Source: Pseudomonadota bacterium
Lineage (GTDB): Bacteria; Pseudomonadota; Alphaproteobacteria; Sphingomonadales; Sphingomonadaceae
Length of the DNA: 5,600 bases
Direction of reading: 5' to 3'
NCBI GenBank assembly: GCA_023424275.1
Contig: JAFAED010000094.1
Location: 1-5,600 of the forward strand
A model generated the notes under the pieces. It was not told where the DNA came from, made no database searches, and worked only from the letters and a program-made list of their open reading frames with translations. Both the position numbers and the translations under genes were made by a program. Of this stretch, positions 1 through 5,600 are shown piece after piece. Every line of letters starts with the position of its first letter. The first letter of the stretch is position 1.

Positions 1-2
1 TC

Positions 3-1271
3 CTAGAACACCGTCCGCGCTGCGACGGTGCCCTTGGTCGCGAAGCTGAAGCGCGGTTCGACCGCAAGGTTCGCGTCGAGGATATGTGCCGCGATGCGTT
101 TCCCCACCGCCGGCCCGTTCTTGAAGCCGTGGCCCGACCCGCCGCCGACGAGCCAGACATGCTCCTGCCCCGGGAAGCGGTCGATCAGATAGTCACCGTT
201 CGAGCTGTTCTCATATTGGCAGACGCGCGCGCCGATCAGCGGCGCGCTGGCGAGGCCGGGAAAGCGGCGCGCGATATAGGCGCGCGCCTCGGCGATCCCG
301 GCGGGCGTGGGTTGGCGCTCCATCGTGTCGGGATCGATCACCGGACCATGGACGTCGATCGCGATCTTGAACCCCGCGCCTTCGAGATCGGGAATACCAT
401 AGACGATGCGGCCGTTGTTGAAATCGGCCCACACCGGCAGTTCGGGCGGCGCGAAACGGGTATCGCCCTGCGGCGCGCCGAAATGATAGACCTCCTGCCG
501 CGTCGCGACGATCTTGTTCATCAGTTGCTGCGGGAAAAGTTCGGCGATCCACGGTCCCGCGGCATAGACGAGATGATCGGCAGTGCCGCCGTCGGGCAGC
601 GTGTGGCGCTTTGTCTTTTTTGAAAAGAGCGGCGCGGGCATCACGACGCGCTCGACCTCGATCTGCGCGTCGGCGATCAGTTCCTGCACGCCCCTTGCCG
701 CGATCAGCGCGCCGGCCTCGGTCTCGAGGATGCCGGTCTCGCCCTGATAGAATTGGATCTGGCGATATTTATTCTGGAGCCAGCTGACGTCGCCATGTTC
801 ATGGCCGACACGGTTCGCCTGAAGCCAGGCGAGCGATTGCGCGGTGTAGGCGTCGCCCTGCGGCGCGAACCACAGCACGCCGGTGTTGTGGAAGATCGGC
901 GCACTCGCGCTATCCGACAGGTCTTTCCAATATTTGAGCGAGTCGCGCGCCATCTCCGAATAGATGGTGTCGGCGCCATAGCCCATGCGGATGACGCGGC
1001 TTGTCCCGCCCGACGAAGCGCGGGCGTTGCCGGCCCCATAGGCGTCGAACAGCCGCACCGACTTGCCCGCGCGCAGCAGATGCCACGCGGTCCACGCGCC
1101 GAACACGCCCGCGCCGATGATCGCGACGTCGACATGCTGGACTTTCGGCTTGGCGGGCTTGCGCTTCTTGGGCTTGCGCTCCTTGCGTTCGGCAGCGGCT
1201 GCTGCGGCGGCCACCGGTAGCGCGGCGAGGCCGGTGAGCAGCGCGCGGCGGGTCGGCGTGTCAGCGGCCAA
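3..1271 (-). CDS. Tat-type FAD-dependent amine/amino-acid oxidase (DAO fold, monomeric sarcosine oxidase/N-methyltryptophan oxidase-like)
   Basis: A complete 422-residue flavoprotein. Residues 1-27 look like a Tat signal: twin arginines at 8-9 in TRRALL, then a weakly hydrophobic Ala-rich stretch. Residues 28-43 form a Lys/Arg/Pro-rich linker. The FAD-binding Rossmann motif GAGVFG is at 53-58 with an acidic D76 ending the second strand. The segment SSGGTSRVIRMGYG (86-99) matches the SSxGxTRxIRxxYG signature of the sarcosine oxidase family, although the His of the usual SSHG is Gly88 here. A C-terminal FAD contact follows at 376-390 (GGGSGHGFKNGPAVG). Cys351 in VCQYENSSNGDYLID corresponds to the cysteine that holds FAD covalently in monomeric sarcosine and N-methyltryptophan oxidases. 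Expected reaction: oxidation of a secondary or primary amine with O2, giving an imine/aldehyde and H2O2; the true substrate is unknown. The start is TTG at 1271, because no ATG or GTG lies near the signal peptide and a GAGGG precedes it by 8 bases. It overlaps the stop of the upstream amidohydrolase gene by 11 bases and is the last gene of the block. Family confident, substrate not. Confidence 0.88.
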   Translation of the reverse strand: MAADTPTRRALLTGLAALPVAAAAAAAERKERKPKKRKPAKPKVQHVDVAIIGAGVFGAWTAWHLLRAGKSVRLFDAYGAGNARASSGGTSRVIRMGYGADTIYSEMARDSLKYWKDLSDSASAPIFHNTGVLWFAPQGDAYTAQSLAWLQANRVGHEHGDVSWLQNKYRQIQFYQGETGILETEAGALIAARGVQELIADAQIEVERVVMPAPLFSKKTKRHTLPDGGTADHLVYAAGPWIAELFPQQLMNKIVATRQEVYHFGAPQGDTRFAPPELPVWADFNNGRIVYGIPDLEGAGFKIAIDVHGPVIDPDTMERQPTPAGIAEARAYIARRFPGLASAPLIGARVCQYENSSNGDYLIDRFPGQEHVWLVGGGSGHGFKNGPAVGKRIAAHILDANLAVEPRFSFATKGTVAARTVF

Positions 1272-2925
1272 CGGTCGCGCCCTCGGTCTTCTTGTAATAG
1301 CGGTAGCCGCCGATCCAGGTTTCGAGCGGGGTCATGCGGCGGATTTCGTCGGGGCTCGCGAGCATCGGGTCGGCGTCGATAATCAGGAAGTCGGCGCGCA
1401 TCCCGGGCATCAAGGTGCCGATGCGGTCCTCCGCGAAACCCGCATAAGCCGCGGTACGCGTGAAGCCGTCGAGCGCGGTCTCGCGCGTCACGATCTCTTC
1501 GGGACGCCAGCCGCCGAAGGGTTCGCCCTTGGCATCGGTGCGCGAGATCGCGGCGGCGATGCCGGGGAAGGGGTTGGCGCTTTCGACAGGCACGTCGGAG
1601 CCGAAAGCAAGGCGCGCGCCGGCGTTCTGGAGACTACGCCAGGCATAGGCGCCCTTGAGGCGGTCGGGGCCGAGGCGGGCTTCGGCCATCACGCGGTCGC
1701 TCGTCTGATGGATCGGCTGCATCGAGGCGATGACCTTGAGTTCGGCGAATTTGGGGATGTCGAGCGGGTCGATCACCTGCGCATGTTCGATGCGCCAGCG
1801 GCGCTCGCCGGGCAGGTCGGCGGTGAGGTCGGCGATCGCGGCGAGGGCTTCGGCATTGGCGGCGTCGCCGATCGCGTGGATCGCGACCTGGAACTTGTCC
1901 ATCGACGCGCGCACCATCTTGTTACGGAGCTGCGCGGGGGTCAGCAAAGGCAGGCCCTTTTGCCCCGGCGCGTCGCTGTACGGCGCCTTCAGCCACGCGC
2001 CGCGCGAGCCCAGCGCACCGTCGAGATAGAGCTTCACGCCGACCATGCGCAGGCGGTCGTCGTAGAGCCATGGCGTCGGTTCGGACCCCGCGATCAGCGC
2101 CATATTGTCGATATCGCCGCCATAGGAGAGGATGCGCACCGCGAGCTGTTTCTTGTCGCCGGCGCGGCGGTACGCCTGCCAGTCGGCGATGCTGGTGCCC
2201 ATGTCGGCGATCGCGGTGATCCCCTGTTCGAGCAGTTTCTGCTGCGCGAGATACAGCGCGCGGTCGAGGTCGCGCGCGAGCGGCTTGGGCTTGGCGCTGT
2301 CGATCAGGCTCATCGCGGCGTCGACAAAGACGCCGCTCGGCTTGCCGCCCTCCATTTCGATGCGGCCGCCCTCGGGCGCCTTGCTGGCGGGGGTGATTTT
2401 CGCGGCCGCCATCGCGGCGCTGTTCGCCCAGCCGGCGTGGCCGTCGATGCGTTCGAGCCAGACGGGGCGGTTCGGGACCGCGGCGTCGAGGTCGGCGGCG
2501 GTCGGGAAACGGCCGAGGCCCCATTTTTCCTGATTCCAGCCCGAGCCGATGATCCACGGCATTTCGGGATTGTCGGCGGCATATTTGCGGATCGCCGCCT
2601 GTGCCTCGGCAAGGCTGTTGGTGTTCGACAGGTCGAGGAGCATGAGCTGGAAGCCCAGCCCCATGACATGACCGTGCGCGTCGATCAGGCCGGGGATGAG
2701 CGTGCGGCCCTTGCCATCCTCCTTGAAATCGGGGCGTTCGGGGCGCTTGTCCTTGCGGTCGAGCAGCTGCTTGACCTTGCCCTGCGTGTCGATGACGAGC
2801 CCGGTGAAACGGACGAGCTTGCCGTCCTTGTCGAGCGTGATGCCGTTGACATTATCGACGAGCGTGTCGGCGTGCGCGGGGGCCGTGAGGGTGAGCGCCA
2901 GCGCGGCGAGCGCAAACCGCTTCAT
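1261..2925 (-). CDS. Exported amidohydrolase, YtcJ/NfdA-like (Amidohydro_3 family)
   Basis: A complete 554-residue metal-dependent hydrolase. Residues 1-19 form a Sec signal peptide: MKR, a hydrophobic core, and an AHA cleavage motif before D20. There is no lipobox cysteine, so a soluble periplasmic protein is expected. The catalytic set of the amidohydrolase superfamily is complete: PGLIDAHGHV with H84 and H86; K298 in VGVKLYLDGALGSRG; H350 in AIHAIGD; H381 in EHAQ; and D444 in FGSDVPVE. The DGHAGWANS segment (161-169) is typical of the YtcJ/NfdA branch, and the C-terminal beta-sandwich segment (GTLMPGMRADFLIID, 503-516) is present. Family members hydrolyse N-substituted formamides or related amides, but most are uncharacterised and the substrate cannot be read from sequence. 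The open frame extends upstream to 3816, but that part is antisense-like sequence inside the dehydrogenase gene. ATG at 2925 is chosen for its signal peptide, a GAGG 8 bases upstream, and the ATGA overlap with the dehydrogenase stop. Confidence 0.9.
   Translation of the reverse strand: MKRFALAALALTLTAPAHADTLVDNVNGITLDKDGKLVRFTGLVIDTQGKVKQLLDRKDKRPERPDFKEDGKGRTLIPGLIDAHGHVMGLGFQLMLLDLSNTNSLAEAQAAIRKYAADNPEMPWIIGSGWNQEKWGLGRFPTAADLDAAVPNRPVWLERIDGHAGWANSAAMAAAKITPASKAPEGGRIEMEGGKPSGVFVDAAMSLIDSAKPKPLARDLDRALYLAQQKLLEQGITAIADMGTSIADWQAYRRAGDKKQLAVRILSYGGDIDNMALIAGSEPTPWLYDDRLRMVGVKLYLDGALGSRGAWLKAPYSDAPGQKGLPLLTPAQLRNKMVRASMDKFQVAIHAIGDAANAEALAAIADLTADLPGERRWRIEHAQVIDPLDIPKFAELKVIASMQPIHQTSDRVMAEARLGPDRLKGAYAWRSLQNAGARLAFGSDVPVESANPFPGIAAAISRTDAKGEPFGGWRPEEIVTRETALDGFTRTAAYAGFAEDRIGTLMPGMRADFLIIDADPMLASPDEIRRMTPLETWIGGYRYYKKTEGATVGR
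1280..1284 (-). promoter_or_regulatory. Ribosome binding site supporting the TTG start of the FAD oxidase
   Basis: On the minus strand GAGGG lies 8 bases upstream of the TTG at 1271-1269, inside the last codons of the amidohydrolase gene. It is the only good Shine-Dalgarno match near the signal peptide and is the main reason for choosing this non-ATG start. The 11-base overlap with the upstream stop is compatible with translational coupling. Confidence 0.55.
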
Positions 2926-3800
2926 TTCGGCAGCCTCGTCACGAGCGAACTCGTGTCCTTGCGGCCGCCGCCGGCCTTTTGCACGTCGGCGTAGAATTGA
3001 TCGACGAGGCTGGCGACGGGCAGCGTCGCGCCGTTGACGCGCGCTTCGTCGAGCGCGAGTCCCAAATCCTTGCGCATCCAGTCGACCGCGAACCCGAAAT
3101 CGAATTCGTCCTTCGCCATCGTGCCCCAGCGGTTGAGCATCTGCCAGCTCGCCGCGGCGCCGCCCGAGACGGCCTCGAACACTTTGTCGGTGTCGAGCTT
3201 CGACGCCTGCGCGAAACGCAGCGCTTCGGACAGGCCTTGCACCACACCCGCGATCGCAATCTGGTTGACCATCTTGGTCGTCTGCCCCGCGCCAGGGCCG
3301 CCGATGTGAACCATGCGCGCGGCATAGGCGTCCATCACGGGAGCCGCGGCGTCGAATGCGGCCTTGGTGCCGCCGCACATGATCGAGAGCGTACCATTTT
3401 GCGCGCCAGCTTCGCCGCCCGAGACGGGGGCGTCGAGGCAGAGGAGGCCGAGCCCGTCGGCCTCGACCGACAATTGCCGCGCGATGCGGGCGGAGACGGT
3501 GGTGTGATCGACGAAGAGGGCGCCCTTGCGCATCGCCTTGAACGCGCCGTCGCGGCCCAAGGTGACTTGCGCCAGATCGTCGTCGTTGCCGACGCAGGTG
3601 AGGACGACATCGGCGCCCGCTGCCGCCTCGGCGGGAGTCGATGCCGCCGTGCCGCCGTGTTGCGTGACCCAGGCGTCGGCCTTGGCGCGCGTGCGGTTGT
3701 AGACGGTTAGGGCGTGCCCCGCCTTGACGAGATGGCCCGCCATCGGTCCGCCCATGACGCCGGTGCCGATGAAAGTGACGCGCAATTTTTGTTCGCTCAT
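2922..3800 (-). CDS. NAD(P)-dependent beta-hydroxyacid dehydrogenase (3-hydroxyisobutyrate dehydrogenase/glyoxylate reductase family)
   Basis: A complete 292-residue cytoplasmic enzyme of usual length for the family. It has an N-terminal Rossmann domain with GTGVMG at 12-17, the substrate-binding signature DAPVSGG at 123-129, the catalytic-lysine motif GAGQTTKMVNQ (K176, N180), and the C-terminal KDLGLALDEA segment (244-253). The residues after the second strand are YNRT (34-37). An arginine here, rather than an acidic residue, is typical of NADP(H)-preferring members such as glyoxylate/succinic semialdehyde reductases, so NADP preference is inferred. The reaction is the reversible oxidation of a beta-hydroxyacid, or reduction of a semialdehyde or glyoxylate. 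Which one is not decidable from sequence, so no symbol is given. ATG at 3800 is the first start in frame near the domain; the frame stays open upstream but only through antisense of the divergent gene. The Shine-Dalgarno is weak (GGA about 7 bases upstream). It is the first gene of the leftward block and its stop overlaps the amidohydrolase ATG. Confidence 0.9.
   Translation of the reverse strand: MSEQKLRVTFIGTGVMGGPMAGHLVKAGHALTVYNRTRAKADAWVTQHGGTAASTPAEAAAGADVVLTCVGNDDDLAQVTLGRDGAFKAMRKGALFVDHTTVSARIARQLSVEADGLGLLCLDAPVSGGEAGAQNGTLSIMCGGTKAAFDAAAPVMDAYAARMVHIGGPGAGQTTKMVNQIAIAGVVQGLSEALRFAQASKLDTDKVFEAVSGGAAASWQMLNRWGTMAKDEFDFGFAVDWMRKDLGLALDEARVNGATLPVASLVDQFYADVQKAGGGRKDTSSLVTRLPK
2934..2937 (-). 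promoter_or_regulatory. Ribosome binding site of the amidohydrolase gene
   Basis: GAGG on the minus strand lies 8 bases upstream of the ATG at 2925, within the final codons of the dehydrogenase gene. It supports this start over the much longer open frame that reads through from 3816, and it shows the amidohydrolase can recruit ribosomes itself as well as through the ATGA overlap. Confidence 0.5.
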
Positions 3801-3857
3801 GCGCGGTCCATAGCATTGTTTGCTTCGCGCGCCAGATGGGCTAGGGCGCGAGGCATC
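3801..3857. promoter_or_regulatory. Divergent intergenic region expected to hold promoters for both gene blocks
   Basis: Only 57 bases separate the divergent dehydrogenase and threonine ammonia-lyase starts, so promoters for both directions must lie here or reach into the coding sequence. Neither strand shows a convincing -35/-10 pair. On the plus strand TTGTTT (3816-3821) and TTGCTT (3820-3825) are weak -35 candidates without a good -10. On the minus strand TGCTAT (3815-3810) is a possible -10 only 9 bases before the start codon. Promoter assignment is therefore inferred from position only. Confidence 0.4.
3822..3854 (+). repeat. Imperfect inverted repeat covering the ribosome binding site of the threonine ammonia-lyase gene
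   Basis: The left arm GCTTCGCGC (3822-3830) and right arm GCGCGAGGC (3846-3854) pair over nine positions, with a single G-U wobble at 3824/3852. Inside the loop, GCC (3831-3833) can pair with GGC (3839-3841) around a five-base loop, leaving TAGG as a bulge. The right arm contains the GAGG at 3850-3853 that precedes the ATG at 3858 by only 4 bases. An RNA starting upstream of 3822 could hide its own ribosome binding site; as DNA the dyad could instead be an operator. Chance pairing in GC-rich DNA is a real alternative. Confidence 0.35.
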
Positions 3858-5108
3858 ATGACCGATCAACTCACCCTGACCTCCGCCGCCGATCTCCCGG
3901 CGATCACATTGGACGATGTGCGCGCGGCGGCGGGGCGAATTAACGGCGCGGTCGTGCGCACGCCGACCTTGCATTCGCAGACGCTGTCCGAGCTGGTCGG
4001 CGCCGAGGTGTGGCTGAAGTTCGAAAATCTGCAATTTACCGCCGCCTATAAGGAGCGCGGTGCACTCAACGCATTGCTGCTGCTCAGCGACGAGGCGAAA
4101 GCGCGCGGCGCGATCGCGGCGTCGGCGGGCAATCATGCGCAGGGGCTCGCCTATCATGGCAAGCGCCTCGGCGTGCCGGTGACGATCGTGATGCCGAGCA
4201 CGACGCCGCAGGTGAAGGTGTCGCAAACCGCAAGCCATGGCGCGACGATCGTGCTGCACGGCGAGACCTTCGACGACGCCTATGCGCATGCGCGCGTGCT
4301 CGAAAAGGAGCGCGGCCTCACCTTCGTCCATCCTTTCGACCATCCGCATGTCGCGGCGGGGCAGGGGACGGTCGCGCTCGAAATGCTCGAGGACGTGCCC
4401 GAACTCGACACGCTGATCGTTCCGATCGGCGGTGGCGGGCTGCTCGCGGGCATGGGCACCGCGGCGCGCGGGATCAAGAATGACATGCGCCTCGTCGGGG
4501 TGCAGGCCGAGCTTTATCCGTCGATGTACGCCGAACTCAACGGCGTCGACATGGCGTGCGAAGGCGATACGCTCGCCGAGGGCATCGCGGTGAAGGAGCC
4601 GGGGGCCTATACGCGCAAGCTCGTCTCCGAACTCAACGACGACATCGTGCTCGTTGCCGAACGGCATCTGGAACGCGCGGTGAGCCTGCTGCTCCAGATC
4701 GAAAAGACGGTGGTCGAGGGCGCGGGCGCCGCGGGTCTCGCGGCGATGCTCGCGCATCCCGAGGAGTTTGCCGGGCGCAAGGTCGGGCTGGTGCTCACCG
4801 GCGGCAATATCGATACGCGGCTGCTCGCGAATGTGTTGCTGCGCGATCTCGCGCGCTCGGGTCGCATCGCGCGGCTGCGCATCCGTTTGCAGGATCGGCC
4901 GGGCGCGCTGTTCAAGGTGATGAAGCTGTTCGACGAGAAGCAGGTCAACATCATCGAAATCTATCACCAGCGCATCTTCACGACGCTGCCCGCCAAGGGG
5001 CTGATCACCGACATCGAGTGCGAGGCGCGCGACCGCGAGCATCTCGACAGCCTCGTCGCGGCGCTGCGCGACGCGGGCTATATGGTGACCACCGTCGAAC
5101 TGGCATGA
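3858..5108 (+). CDS. ilvA: Threonine ammonia-lyase, PLP-dependent, medium form with C-terminal ACT domain
   Basis: A complete 416-residue fold-type II PLP enzyme that deaminates L-threonine (often also L-serine) to 2-oxobutyrate and ammonia, the entry to isoleucine synthesis or threonine catabolism. The PLP lysine is K65 in AAYKERGAL, where most family members read SFKxRGA. The substrate loop SAGNHAQG is at 89-96, the PLP phosphate-binding glycine loop GGGG at 191-194, and TGGNID at 314-319 lies where the PLP pyridine nitrogen is contacted. Residues 338-416 form a single ACT domain (RIRLQDRPGALFKVM onward), as in the medium-length forms rather than the long biosynthetic IlvA with two ACT-like domains. 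Effector control through this domain is likely; the ligand is unknown. ATG at 3858 is chosen; an in-frame ATG at 3714 would run through the opposite-strand dehydrogenase gene. GAGG at 3850-3853 is the ribosome site, unusually close. The stop overlaps the thioesterase start by four bases. The symbol is by family only. Confidence 0.92.
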   Translation: MTDQLTLTSAADLPAITLDDVRAAAGRINGAVVRTPTLHSQTLSELVGAEVWLKFENLQFTAAYKERGALNALLLLSDEAKARGAIAASAGNHAQGLAYHGKRLGVPVTIVMPSTTPQVKVSQTASHGATIVLHGETFDDAYAHARVLEKERGLTFVHPFDHPHVAAGQGTVALEMLEDVPELDTLIVPIGGGGLLAGMGTAARGIKNDMRLVGVQAELYPSMYAELNGVDMACEGDTLAEGIAVKEPGAYTRKLVSELNDDIVLVAERHLERAVSLLLQIEKTVVEGAGAAGLAAMLAHPEEFAGRKVGLVLTGGNIDTRLLANVLLRDLARSGRIARLRIRLQDRPGALFKVMKLFDEKQVNIIEIYHQRIFTTLPAKGLITDIECEARDREHLDSLVAALRDAGYMVTTVELA

Positions 5109-5494
5109 GGGAGTTCACCCTCGAACTCACGGCGACGCCCGAGAGCATCGACGAGCTCGGCCATGTCAACAATGCCGTCTGGGTCCAGTGGATTCAGCAG
5201 GTTGCGACGGGACATTGGGACGCCGCCGCGCCGCAATCGCACAAGGACGCCTATATCTGGGTCGTGGTGCGGCACGAGATCGACTATCTGCGCGCGCTCG
5301 GCCCCGGCGAGACGGTGACGGCGCGGACGTGGGTCGCCGACAGGCCGCAGGGCGCGAAGTTCGACCGTTTCATGGAGTTCGCCGGTGCGGACGGGAAAGC
5401 GCATGTCCGCGCGCGGACGGTGTGGGCGCTGCTCGACAAGGCGAGCGGGCGGCCATTGCGCGTGACCGACGAGATACTCGCGCCGTTCCAATGA
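5105..5494 (+). CDS. Hotdog-fold acyl-CoA thioesterase (4HBT/YbgC/FadM-like)
   Basis: A complete 129-residue protein of usual length for a single hotdog domain. The signature IDELGHVNNAVWVQWIQQ (15-32) matches the 4-hydroxybenzoyl-CoA thioesterase-like pattern DxxGHVNNxxY. D16 is the likely catalytic aspartate, three residues before the glycine as in YbgC-type enzymes. The following VVRHEIDYLRALGPGETVTARTWV (54-77) fits the central strands. It is expected to hydrolyse an acyl-CoA thioester in the cytoplasm, usually as a dimer or tetramer; chain preference is unknown. The start at 5105 gives an ATGA overlap with the threonine ammonia-lyase stop and leaves the hotdog domain intact. The same frame is open further upstream, but only as an out-of-frame reading of the lyase gene. 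No good Shine-Dalgarno precedes the start, so it probably depends on coupled translation from the lyase gene. Confidence 0.88.
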   Translation: MREFTLELTATPESIDELGHVNNAVWVQWIQQVATGHWDAAAPQSHKDAYIWVVVRHEIDYLRALGPGETVTARTWVADRPQGAKFDRFMEFAGADGKAHVRARTVWALLDKASGRPLRVTDEILAPFQ

Positions 5495-5600
5495 TCATCC
5501 GGCCGGCCTCGAAAGACGATGCGGCCGCGATCTGGGCGATTCTCGAGCCCGTGATCCGCGCGGGCGAGACTTATGCGCTCGACCGCGACATGTGCGAGGC
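5491..5600 (+). CDS. GNAT family N-acetyltransferase, N-terminal part only (cut by window end)
   Basis: ATG at 5491 overlaps the thioesterase stop as ATGA, and the frame stays open to the window end, giving 36 full codons. The start MIIRPASKDDAAAIWAIL has the typical beta1-alpha1 pattern of GNAT acetyltransferases (I-R-x-A followed by D-A-x-x-I). The following GETYALDRDM resembles the alpha2/beta2 region of this family. The acetyl-CoA-binding Q/RxxGxG/A motif would lie beyond the edge, so family membership rests on the N-terminus alone. It lacks a Shine-Dalgarno of its own and seems to be the third gene of the rightward block. The substrate cannot be predicted. Confidence 0.7.
   Translation, partial: MIIRPASKDDAAAIWAILEPVIRAGETYALDRDMCE

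Noticed and set aside
84..623. Plus-strand open frame opposite the oxidase C-terminal half
   Set aside because: Antisense shadow with no domain, no ribosome site, and composition typical of a complementary reading.
608..630. A locally AT-rich, T-tract-containing patch that resembles a terminator tail
   Set aside because: It lies inside the oxidase coding sequence, encodes the FSKKTKRH turn, and has no GC-rich stem positioned before the T run on the relevant strand.
1063..2994. A 643-codon open frame on the plus strand opposite the amidohydrolase gene
   Set aside because: Its translation is Arg/Ala/Gly/Asp/His-rich with no recognisable domain, it lies wholly antisense to a gene with a full catalytic motif set, and long antisense frames are expected in GC-rich DNA that rarely uses stop-generating codons.
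2926..3816. Upstream extension of the amidohydrolase frame (851 codons)
   Set aside because: It is an Arg/Gly-rich out-of-frame reading of the dehydrogenase gene, and the signal peptide and ribosome site mark the real start at 2925.
3714..3857. Earlier in-frame ATG for the threonine ammonia-lyase
   Set aside because: It would overlap the opposite-strand dehydrogenase gene by 87 bases and adds no recognisable domain; ATG 3858 has a GAGG and gives the family's usual length.
3801..5042. Open minus-strand extension upstream of the dehydrogenase start (706-codon frame)
   Set aside because: The extra N-terminal part is low-complexity antisense of the threonine ammonia-lyase gene; the Rossmann fold begins just after the ATG at 3800.
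4556..5104. Longer thioesterase frame beginning inside the lyase gene
   Set aside because: The added part is an out-of-frame Arg-rich reading of the lyase coding sequence; ATG 5105 gives a standard-length hotdog domain.

Overview
This GC-rich, tightly packed bacterial window looks like a piece of a sphingomonad-type alphaproteobacterial chromosome, perhaps Sphingopyxis or Sphingomonas. That placement is an inference from base composition, codon use and protein style; there is no rRNA or other marker gene. I see no mobile element, CRISPR array, tRNA or phage gene.

The window holds two divergent gene blocks separated by only 57 bases (3801-3857). The leftward block (minus strand) reads, in transcription order: a beta-hydroxyacid dehydrogenase of the 3-hydroxyisobutyrate/glyoxylate reductase type (3800 to 2922), a Sec-exported YtcJ/NfdA-type metal-dependent amidohydrolase (2925 to 1261), and a Tat-type FAD-dependent amine/amino-acid oxidase of the monomeric sarcosine oxidase family (1271 to 3). 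The genes overlap by 4 and 11 bases, so they are very likely one operon. The last gene appears to use a TTG start. The rightward block (plus strand) is a medium-length threonine ammonia-lyase with a C-terminal ACT domain (3858-5108), a small hotdog-fold acyl-CoA thioesterase (5105-5494), and the first 36 codons of a GNAT acetyltransferase cut off by the window edge (5491 onward). Both of these junctions are ATGA overlaps.

The rightward block looks like ordinary amino-acid/acyl metabolism. The leftward block is more unusual. Its amidohydrolase and flavin oxidase both carry export signals (Sec and Tat respectively), and the oxidase keeps a cysteine at the position where sarcosine oxidases attach FAD covalently. 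This suggests hydrolysis of an N-substituted amide or similar compound outside the cytoplasm, followed by oxidation of the released amine. The dehydrogenase may process a resulting (semi)aldehyde or beta-hydroxyacid inside the cell. The order and logic of that pathway are inference; the substrate is unknown.

The divergent intergenic region contains an imperfect inverted repeat that, in RNA, would pair with the GAGG Shine-Dalgarno sequence of the threonine ammonia-lyase gene. I found no clearly novel system. The best leads are the export-tagged amidohydrolase/oxidase pair, the basic linker after the Tat signal, and the RBS-masking hairpin.
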